NCBI GenBank assembly: GCA_022013615.1
Contig: JAKLQB010000285.1
Coordinates: 1 to 22,390, forward strand
DNA from: Desulfobacterales bacterium
GTDB lineage: Bacteria > Desulfobacterota > DSM-4660 > Desulfatiglandales > Desulfatiglandaceae
Length of the DNA: 22,390 nt
Direction: 5' to 3'
The notes beneath the pieces were generated by a model that worked only from the letters and a program-made list of their open reading frames with translations, was not told where the DNA came from and made no database searches. Positions 15,172 through 21,462 of this stretch are shown one piece after another; position 1 is the stretch's first letter, and every line of letters begins with the position of its first letter. Made by a program: the position numbers and the translations under genes.

Positions 15172-15672
15172 CTATGGCCCGTTTTCTGATGGCACAAGCA
15201 CCTTCATTTCAATCTCAGGATCATAAGTGCGGATCATCCGGACATCTTCCACATGGCTAATCATGATTTCACAGGTCACCAATACTGGATTTTTCCCTTT
15301 AATCAGGTGACCCCCATGCACATTCCCGTCTTTATCGCTCAGCACACCGTGCATATGAATGAAGAGGCCCCCTTCTTCTTCCTGGCCAATGGTCCCCTGT
15401 CCAGCGAGAAATTCCAGAGGGCCATCAAAGTCCATGGGGTTGCTGTAACCGGCGCCAATTTTGTTTTCCAAAGGAACAGCGATCAACAAAGAGACCCTCT
15501 GAAGGCTACCAATACAACATGTAATCGCGCCAGTTTTGATATCCAGACGCTTGCACACGTCTTCTATCCCTTCAATAATATCAGAACCGGGGAGGACCCT
15601 GATCATAACCACTCTTGACAGATGTCCTTCCGAAAAGGTTATTCTCATTCCATTTACCTTAATTTTAGGCAT
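15172..15672 (-). CDS. PPC/DUF296 domain protein
   Basis: The protein of 166 residues is a single PPC (plant and prokaryote conserved, DUF296) domain. It runs from VVMIRVLPGSDIIEGIEDVC to the motif HMHGVLSDKDGNVHGGHLIKG, whose spaced histidines resemble a metal site, and ends with VTCEI. The family forms trimers and its bacterial role is unknown. In plants the domain is fused to AT-hooks; there is no AT-hook here. ATG 15670-15672 has GGAAG 8 bases upstream; GTG 15681 and ATG 15648 are other options. The sequence TGCCTAAA is repeated three times around the start. It sits 30 bp after the TRAP large permease, probably in the same operon, which suggests a role in handling the imported compound. 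Confidence 0.88.
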   Translation of the reverse strand: MPKIKVNGMRITFSEGHLSRVVMIRVLPGSDIIEGIEDVCKRLDIKTGAITCCIGSLQRVSLLIAVPLENKIGAGYSNPMDFDGPLEFLAGQGTIGQEEEGGLFIHMHGVLSDKDGNVHGGHLIKGKNPVLVTCEIMISHVEDVRMIRTYDPEIEMKVLVPSENGP

Positions 15673-15702
15673 TTTAGGCACTTCCAGCTTTAGGCATTTC
15701 TT

Positions 15703-16992
15703 TTATGGCGTATACAATCCCGCCTTAACAGGCAGATACATGGACAATATTGGAAATAAGGAAAGAATAATCAACACAACGACGTCCATAAGCACAAACG
15801 GGATCGCCTGTTTGGCTATAGAGTCAATGTCACCCTTTATCAAATTGGCTGCGGTAAACAAATTAACCCCCACCGGAGGTGTTGCCTGACCGATGGCCAG
15901 GGCTGAAATAAAAATAACGCCGTACCATAATGGATCAATCCCAAAGGCAGTCAGTACAGGGATAAGAATGGGCATTATGAGATAAGAGATGGAGATTGCA
16001 TCCAAAATCATGCCCAGGGCCAGCAGCAGGAGGTTTACCAGGATGATCATGACCACGGCATTGGGTGATATTTTTATAATGGCGTTGGCCGTCAGATCGA
16101 TAATGCCAATAACAGATGCGGCCCAGGTAAAAATTCCCGCAAATACGACGAGAAACATTATGACCGAGCTCGTAACGCTGGCATCAACCAGGATACTTAT
16201 AAGATCACGCCATGATATAGACCGGTAGACAAAAGCAGCAATAAACAGGCTGTAGAAAACTGCTACTACAGCCGCCTCAGTAGGGGTAAATATACCCGCA
16301 TATATTCCGCCCAGGATGATTACCGGTGTAAGGATGGCCCATATGGAGTCTTTAAGAGCAATAAGGATCTCTTTAGTCGTCCCTCTTTTCTCCAACCCCT
16401 TATACCCCCTCCTTCTTGAAATGAGATATGCCACAATAAGCGTACCCACCCCTGTCAAAAGCCCCGGAATAATCCCAGCCACAAAAAGGGCGCTCACAGA
16501 GACACTGGTTATGTTTCCGTAAATAATAAAGCCAATACTTGGCGGTATGATGATAGAGAGGTCAGCCGAATTGGCTATCGTGGCACCGGCGAAGTTTTTG
16601 TCATATCCATGCCTTATCATAGGGGCAAGGAGAATCAGTCCCACGGCCGCTGTTGTTGCCGGCCCTGATCCTGAGAGGGATCCCCAGAACATACAGGTAA
16701 GCACGGCAACCATTGCCAGGCCACCCACTGCCTTCCCGACCAGGAGCTCAAAGAAACGGGCAATTGTTGCCGCAAGCCCGGCCTTTTCAAGAATAACCCC
16801 GGCCAGGACAAAAAAAGGAATTGCAAGCAGAGGAAACGATGCAATGCCAGAAGAGAAATTTATCCCCAGCATTTCTATGCCAAGATCAAAGTTAATGATG
16901 GTGATCACTGCGGCTATTCCCAGACATGTTCCTATGGGGACCCCAAGGGCCATAAGCACAAGAAAGGCCAGTGAAATAACCAGAATTTCCAT
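15703..16992 (-). CDS. dctM: TRAP transporter large permease (DctM family)
   Basis: DctM is the ion-coupled channel subunit of tripartite ATP-independent periplasmic transporters. At 429 residues with about 12 membrane helices it is a typical size. It starts with the family's MEILVISLAFLVLMALGVPI and carries GLVL-like loops such as SGSGPATTAAVGLI and SADLSIIIPPSIGFIIYG. The C-terminal part has LLALGMILDAISISYLIMPIL and GQATPPVGVNLF, both hallmarks. The start shares its A with the dctQ stop (TAATG). AGGGG lies before it. Sodium-coupled import of a carboxylate or sulfonate is expected. Confidence 0.96.
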   Translation of the reverse strand: MEILVISLAFLVLMALGVPIGTCLGIAAVITIINFDLGIEMLGINFSSGIASFPLLAIPFFVLAGVILEKAGLAATIARFFELLVGKAVGGLAMVAVLTCMFWGSLSGSGPATTAAVGLILLAPMIRHGYDKNFAGATIANSADLSIIIPPSIGFIIYGNITSVSVSALFVAGIIPGLLTGVGTLIVAYLISRRRGYKGLEKRGTTKEILIALKDSIWAILTPVIILGGIYAGIFTPTEAAVVAVFYSLFIAAFVYRSISWRDLISILVDASVTSSVIMFLVVFAGIFTWAASVIGIIDLTANAIIKISPNAVVMIILVNLLLLALGMILDAISISYLIMPILIPVLTAFGIDPLWYGVIFISALAIGQATPPVGVNLFTAANLIKGDIDSIAKQAIPFVLMDVVVLIILSLFPILSMYLPVKAGLYTP

Positions 16993-17480
16993 TACCTGTT
17001 CCCCTCTCTCTCGAGCCCATCCAGTTTAGAGGACGCATCTCTACAAATGCCAGCAAATACAAAAACAGAAAATACCGGAACGCCGACATAGTAAATAGAT
17101 ACGGGAATGGCGAGGGCCGCTGAGGTTGCATGAAATAATGTCAGTTCATCGTAGATGGCCTGGATCATGTATATATCCACCAGGATGAAAAGTAGGGCGC
17201 TCAGTATTGAACTGAAAAGGATCACCAGTCTTTTAAATTTCCTGGGAAAAACATTGTAGAGGGTAACCATTCCGAGCTGCCCGCCACGCTCAAAGGCGAT
17301 GCCTGAACCCACCACAGTCATCCAGACAAAGAGATTAATGGTAACCTCCTCGGTTGCGGCAAATGAGAAGTGAAACAGATAGCGACTGAGAACGTTGATA
17401 AAAGCAATAGAGGCCATTGTAAAAAGCAAAACGGCGACTATCCAATGATCTATTCTAATGTGCTGATTGGGTTCACCCAT
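16992..17480 (-). CDS. dctQ: TRAP transporter small permease (DctQ family)
   Basis: DctQ is the four-helix membrane subunit that works with DctM and the periplasmic binding protein. With start ATG 17478-17480 it has 162 residues; five Gs lie 5 bases upstream. An alternative ATG at 17492 would add four residues but has no Shine-Dalgarno. Helices are near residues 16-36, 48-62, 88-108 and 130-150. The family motif INVLSRYLF then EEVTINLFVWMTVVGSGIAF is clear. Its stop overlaps dctM. Confidence 0.94.
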   Translation of the reverse strand: MGEPNQHIRIDHWIVAVLLFTMASIAFINVLSRYLFHFSFAATEEVTINLFVWMTVVGSGIAFERGGQLGMVTLYNVFPRKFKRLVILFSSILSALLFILVDIYMIQAIYDELTLFHATSAALAIPVSIYYVGVPVFSVFVFAGICRDASSKLDGLEREGNR

Positions 17481-17799
17481 CGAATCCCCCATTTTTTATT
17501 GAAGATTTCTGATTGACGATTGATAAATCCCCGGAAAATCGACAGCCCGTTCAAATGAAAATAAAATCGCTGGCGTGATTTTATGAAGCCCCCGCCTGTG
17601 CTAATCACAGGCGGGGTTAAATAAGGCAAGGCACAAAATTTTCAGGCGGGCACGATAGGCCCCGCCCTACTATTGACAATTATGTGAGATCGGCACCGGG
17701 CCAACTGTCAAAACAGGCAATTTTACACTTCCTTATGGCCTTAGGCCATGAGGGCTGTCTAATCGCAAATAGTCAATCGCCAATCATCAATTGTTAAAT
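17481..17799. other. Gap between TRAP binding protein and dctQ
   Basis: This is about 310 bp without a gene. It contains the strong hairpin at 17590-17616. Short near-inverted stretches of 'gattgacgattgat' type lie at both ends (about 17510-17525 and 17770-17792), and a cggg/cccg-rich stretch lies around 17645-17668. No promoter with both boxes was convincing. Confidence 0.5.
17590..17616. other. Strong hairpin after the TRAP binding-protein gene
   Basis: CCCCGCCTGTG, loop ctaat, CACAGGCGGGG: a perfect 11-bp GC-rich stem. On the transcribed minus strand it lies 184 bp after the binding-protein stop and 110 bp before dctQ. No U run follows, so it is more likely an mRNA-stabilising or attenuating structure that raises binding-protein levels over the permeases than a full terminator. 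This is inference. Confidence 0.55.
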
Positions 17800-18882
17800 T
17801 TACTTGCCCATATCGGCTTTGGCCTTTTCGTAAAGGTCTTTTCCAATCTTGGGCACCCATTTGTCATAAAGGGGTTTTGTGGCATTTATAAAGGCATTTC
17901 GCTCTTCGTCGGAAAGGAAAGTTACGGTCGTCCCTTTACTCTCCAACCATTTCACGGGTTCCGGGACCTCCATTGTATGATTAAACTCATTCTTCAAGAT
18001 GTTGAGCGATTTATCCCCGTCAAGTCCCGCACGACAGAGGGCGGTTTCGAACCGGCCTGATTCTTCAGCGGCCTCTTTGATCGCTTTTTGGATATCCTTT
18101 GGAAAGGCATCCCATTCTTTCTTGTTCCAGTAGATGATTAAAGGGTCAACGACATAGTTCCAGAAGGTGGCATACTTGTGGTACTGAAAAATTTGTATCG
18201 GGACAAGCACGCCCACAGGATTCTCCTGGCCGTCCACAACCCCTTGTTGAAAGGCGGTCACCGCATCCCCCCAGTTCATGTTCACAGGGTCAGCGCCTAA
18301 TTGCCTGAAGATATCAATAAAGATGGGGCTTCCCACCACCCGGAGCCTTAAACCCTTCACATCTTCGGGCATCCGAATGGCCCTTTTGCTGTTTGTAACC
18401 TGCCGAAATCCGTTTTCGGCCCAGGCAAGGCCAACAAGACCCTTTTTCTCCATGGCTTCAAACACGGCTTTTCCCGCTTGACCATGCTCTATTTTATCAA
18501 GGTTTTCAAAGGTATTAATAAAGAAGGGAAGAGAAAAAATATTACATTCCGTTATAACTGGAGATATGTTAATGGTGGATTCATAAGCGCAGTCGATCAC
18601 GCCATTGGCGACTAATTGGGCAGACTTTAACTGTGCTCCTTTTAACAGCACGCTACTGTAGTAAGGTTTGACATTAATCTGACCGTTTGTCTTCTGTTTT
18701 ACCAGTTCAGCAAACTTGGTAGCTCCCATACCCCAATAAAAGGAAGGGCCTACATTAAGTTGCATCTTGTACTCTTTTTTGAATTTGCCTGCCTCGCTTG
18801 AGGCTGTAAAGAGCATTAAGACTGAAAAACAGAGGGCTAAAACAAAGACGTACTTAAAATAGCTGTTTTTTTTTGTCATCAT
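17800..18882 (-). CDS. dctP: TRAP transporter periplasmic substrate-binding protein (DctP family)
   Basis: This is the periplasmic receptor that delivers the ligand to DctQM. A Sec signal peptide is clear: Lys near the N-terminus, a hydrophobic core (about residues 11-26), and likely cleavage after SSEA (31). Length is 360, normal. The ligand-binding region has KGLRLRVVGSPIFIDIFRQLG (about 176-196) with the Arg that normally pairs with a substrate carboxylate, followed by WGDAVTAFQQGVVDGQENP (204-222), the DctP hallmark. AAAGGAG lies 7 bases before ATG 18882. It lies 65 bp after the XRE-cupin regulator. The ligand is not predictable from sequence alone. Confidence 0.95.
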   Translation of the reverse strand: MMTKKNSYFKYVFVLALCFSVLMLFTASSEAGKFKKEYKMQLNVGPSFYWGMGATKFAELVKQKTNGQINVKPYYSSVLLKGAQLKSAQLVANGVIDCAYESTINISPVITECNIFSLPFFINTFENLDKIEHGQAGKAVFEAMEKKGLVGLAWAENGFRQVTNSKRAIRMPEDVKGLRLRVVGSPIFIDIFRQLGADPVNMNWGDAVTAFQQGVVDGQENPVGVLVPIQIFQYHKYATFWNYVVDPLIIYWNKKEWDAFPKDIQKAIKEAAEESGRFETALCRAGLDGDKSLNILKNEFNHTMEVPEPVKWLESKGTTVTFLSDEERNAFINATKPLYDKWVPKIGKDLYEKAKADMGK

Positions 18883-18947
18883 AACTTCACTCCTTTCTGT
18901 TTACGTTGGATGTTAACGGTATAAGGTTATTTAACTCACCCCCTTTC

Positions 18948-19619
18948 TCACTTATTTTTACGGTTAGATTTCTTGATTTTTTTGCTCCTCATTTTGGATC
19001 GCTGGACAGGAAGATCATCGTATTGAAAGGTCCCGGTCCACTTGCCTGGGATTAAGTGCACATGCAGTGCCTTTGCCATCTTTCTGCCAAGTCCGATGCC
19101 TTTGTGAGGGACGTTGCCGTTCCAGTAAGCCGCGTTGCCCTGCTTTAGAATAAAGTCCTTCGCCCCTAACGTCAGTTTCATCCTGCCCTCAAGCACGTAC
19201 ATGAATTCCTGCCCATCATGGGTCCTCGCCTCCACCTCGCCCTCCTTGCCCACATGCATTACAATTGCTGGCTCCATAAACGGATTATTCATACCCTCTG
19301 CCAGCAGTTCCAGTTCATAGGCCAGCTTCCCATGCGGGCCTGATCTAGAGACTACAACACGGCGGTTGCCAGGGTGGGTGACAATGTAGGCATTTTCCTC
19401 TTCATCTTTAAAGAAATATCCGATTTCGGTCTTTAATGTATTAGAAATGATCTGCAAAGTAGGGATGGATGGCATGGCGAGGCCATTTTCTATCCTGGAA
19501 AGAAGGCCGGGGGAAAGCCCGGTTGCTTCGGCCAGTTTCTTCTGGGTTAGGCCCGATTCCCTTCGATGCTCCTTGACCCTGACTCCGATCCTTCTCGCCA
19601 AGTCGTCCTTATCTTCCAT
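18948..19619 (-). CDS. XRE-cupin transcriptional regulator (1)
   Basis: This regulator of 223 residues has an N-terminal XRE helix-turn-helix (residues 8-62, GLTQKKLAEATGLSPGLLSRIE) and a C-terminal cupin (about 125-192, EARTHDGQEFMYVLEGRMKL then GNVPHKGIGLG). In this family the cupin senses a small ligand and the HTH controls nearby catabolic genes. It lies just upstream of the TRAP genes on the same strand, so it is the obvious candidate for their control. The last 15 residues are very basic (SKMRSKKIKKSNRKNK), an unusual extension that could add DNA contact. GGAG lies 10 bases before ATG 19619. Confidence 0.92.
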   Translation of the reverse strand: MEDKDDLARRIGVRVKEHRRESGLTQKKLAEATGLSPGLLSRIENGLAMPSIPTLQIISNTLKTEIGYFFKDEEENAYIVTHPGNRRVVVSRSGPHGKLAYELELLAEGMNNPFMEPAIVMHVGKEGEVEARTHDGQEFMYVLEGRMKLTLGAKDFILKQGNAAYWNGNVPHKGIGLGRKMAKALHVHLIPGKWTGTFQYDDLPVQRSKMRSKKIKKSNRKNK

Positions 19620-19704
19620 AGGGTTTTTTCTCCATTCAAATTAACCGAACAGAGGCCTCTCATATTTTGCGGGTTTGTAAAAAGCTTTATGTGTATAAAT
19701 TTTC

Positions 19705-19732
19705 GCTTAACAACATGAAAACGATTTGTCAA
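19705..19732 (-). promoter_or_regulatory. Possible promoter of XRE-cupin regulator 1
   Basis: On the minus strand, a perfect TTGACA (19732-19727) is followed after 16 bp by TTAAGC (19710-19705). The -10 is weak. It lies about 85 bp before the regulator start in an AT-rich gap. Confidence 0.3.
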
Positions 19733-19783
19733 GAAAAAAATTAATATTGCTAAATTCAATTTACAAATGTTCAAATAGCAATT

Positions 19784-20274
19784 TTATTTGCCGTAACAGT
19801 TGATCCCCGCAAACTTTTCTCTGTAAGACTCTAATAAAGGCGTAAGCTTTCTTTCCGCTATTTTGGCGTTCTTCAACCTTTCTTTGATCTCTCCATCGCT
19901 TAATTTGACATTCAAGGCTCTCTTTGGAATGTCTATTTCTATAATGTCCCCATCTTCTATTGCGCCGATAGCCCCGCCATTATAGGCCTCCATCTCAACA
20001 TGCCCAAGGCATGGTCCTGTGGTGTGGCGCCTGAGAATCTCCCATCGGTAATCAAAGCTACCTTTTTTATTAAATTTCCGTTTACTGTTGGAGAATCCTT
20101 TATCATATCTTTCAACCGGCTCAGGACTGCTGGAATCCCCCCGGCATCGTCAATATCCGCCATCTCATCAGAACCAGCAGGGATTATGGAGCACAAATGG
20201 GGTGTCTCGCGGGATATTTTATCAAACAGATCCACATCAATTTCAATATTCTTCTTTAGTAAGTCTGAACGCAT
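19784..20274 (-). pseudogene. ilvD: Decayed dihydroxy-acid dehydratase-like gene
   Basis: Two frames read as one broken IlvD/Edd-type gene. The upstream part (from 20274) has DLFDKISRETPHLCSIIPAG and DDAGGIPAVLSRL, then TVNG. It then jumps to KKVALITDGRFSGAT, a motif that normally lies about 100 residues later, so an internal segment is deleted. Near 20016-20019 one base is missing; in the other frame the text continues as GPCLGHVEMEAYNGG, EDGDIIEIDIPKRALNV and the normal C-terminus. The first roughly 270 residues, which hold the cysteines for the iron-sulfur cluster, are absent, so it cannot be an active dehydratase. The ATG at 20274 does have GGGAG 8 bases upstream, so a short product could still be made. 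It lies between the two regulators. Confidence 0.88.
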
Positions 20275-20376
20275 TGTTTCACTCCCAACTATTGTTTATA
20301 AAAATATTTATGGAGTTTCACTTACGTTTCCAGCCATAATAATTTGCGCATAGTATTTTGTGATTGATAGGCTGAC

Positions 20377-20952
20377 TTATTCCTTCAAATGCTCTTTTCC
20401 TATGACAATCACCAGACACTCACTGTCTTGCTTCCCCACGCATTGTGCCCTGTGCGGCTCAGAAGGATCAAAATGTATGGCATCTCCCGCATTAAGCTGT
20501 ATCTTCTCTTTTCCATAAACAAACTCCATTTCACCTTTTAGTACAAATACTAATTCCTCTCCTGGATGATCAAAAAGAACCTTTGGCTCTTTTTTATGTG
20601 GAGGGGTTTTCATGATAAAGGCATGCATCGCACAAGGTGGTTTCATATGTTTGAGCGAATAATAGGTGAAACCGATCTTTGTACCGTGCCTTACCACCTG
20701 TTTTCGCTCATGCCTTTTTGTGACTGTGTATCTTTTTTGTTCCTCTTCTTCTTCTTCAAAAAATGTGGCTATTGGTACTTCTAATCCCTGAGAAATCTTT
20801 GACAGGGTGCCAATTGGCGGAGAGACTTGATTGTTTTCAATTCTGGAGAGCAATCCCTTTGAAAGACCAACAATTTCACCGAATTGGGCCAGGGTCAAAC
20901 CCTTGCTTTTCCTTATCTGGCGGATTTTATCTGCAATTTTTTTCTCAAGCAT
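20377..20952 (-). CDS. XRE-cupin transcriptional regulator (2)
   Basis: This is a regulator of 191 residues from ATG 20950-20952, chosen because CGGAG (20961-20965) lies 8 bases upstream; the open frame extends to 21003 without a better start. The XRE HTH is at about residues 6-60 (GLTLAQFGEIVGLSKGLLSRIE), followed by an acidic run of Glu (about 64-71). The cupin (about 118-185) has DHPGEELVFVLKGEMEFVYG and HFDPSEPHRAQCVG with metal-type His and Glu. It resembles regulator 1 in design but differs widely in sequence. It probably controls the dehydratase remnant region or the catabolic cluster downstream. Confidence 0.92.
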   Translation of the reverse strand: MLEKKIADKIRQIRKSKGLTLAQFGEIVGLSKGLLSRIENNQVSPPIGTLSKISQGLEVPIATFFEEEEEEQKRYTVTKRHERKQVVRHGTKIGFTYYSLKHMKPPCAMHAFIMKTPPHKKEPKVLFDHPGEELVFVLKGEMEFVYGKEKIQLNAGDAIHFDPSEPHRAQCVGKQDSECLVIVIGKEHLKE

Positions 20953-20960
20953 AGTTAAAT

Positions 20961-20965
20961 CTCCG
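20961..20965 (-). promoter_or_regulatory. Shine-Dalgarno that fixes the start of regulator 2
   Basis: CGGAG on the minus strand, 8 bases before ATG 20952. It favours this start over the longer frame to 21003. Confidence 0.65.
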
Positions 20966-21099
20966 TTAAACTTTTTGCAGCGTATTAAATTGTATCGCCA
21001 CACGTCAAGAGTTTTTTTGATTCAGGACCTTATCAGCCGAGTAATTGCATTGTTTTCATTTAAGTTTCCACGATTAGCAGCCGATATGATAGCTACAAC

Positions 21100-21124
21100 C
21101 CCGATTGAACGAAGCTCAATCGGG
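21100..21124. other. Perfect 9-bp hairpin in the divergent gap
   Basis: CCCGATTGA, loop acgaagc, TCAATCGGG. It lies about 150 bp upstream of the regulator 2 start and has no T run on either strand. It could be an operator or a structural repeat; a terminator is unlikely. Confidence 0.45.
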
Positions 21125-21128
21125 TGAT

Positions 21129-21265
21129 ATTTGGTATTGGGTGTCAGATATTGGTTTTATTGTGTTTCACATTCCATTTTGTATCTCTCCGATAAAAAAA
21201 ACTAAAAAATAGAAATACTTTTTCAACCAGTACCAAATACCGGAAACCAGATACCCTCTAATACC
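21129..21265. repeat. Imperfect inverted repeat of 'ggtattgg / ccagatacc' type
   Basis: The stretch atttggtattgggtgtcag (from 21129) is mirrored by accaaataccggaaaccag and ataccctctaatacc (21231-21265). The minus-strand reading of the right arm, with tatctggtttccgg and tactgg, resembles the repeat at 1691-1721, so both may belong to one dispersed family. Confidence 0.45.
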
Positions 21266-21408
21266 TTATAAACAAATTTGTGTTCAAATTGCGCTAAAAA
21301 TTTTTGTATATCCGGGTTAGGGTACAAGACATCAAATTTTTATAAACATCCAAACAACTGTAAGTTGAGCGAAAATTGGATCATCCTACTTTACAAAGCA
21401 GCATAGAT

Positions 21409-21437
21409 TTGATAAAATTATTTAATTTGTTCATAAT
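21409..21437 (+). promoter_or_regulatory. Likely sigma-70 promoter of the CsgG-like gene
   Basis: TTGATA (21409-21414), 17-bp spacer, CATAAT (21432-21437): each box has one mismatch to consensus. The transcript would start near 21444, giving a leader of about 19 bases with the Shine-Dalgarno at 21449-21454. Confidence 0.5.
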
Positions 21438-21462
21438 TTAATATCTTAGGGAGGTAGTGACT

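Larger units (their letters stand above)
20966..21462. other. Non-coding gap between regulator 2 and the CsgG-like gene
   Basis: This is about 500 AT-rich bp between divergent genes, with no supported gene. It contains a hairpin (21100-21124), an imperfect inverted repeat of the 'ggtattgg' type (21129-21265), and the promoter of the CsgG-like gene at its right end. Confidence 0.6.

Noticed and set aside
21100..21124. Hairpin as a terminator for a gene in the 21-kb region
   Set aside because: No gene ends near it on either strand and no T run follows; it lies between divergent genes.
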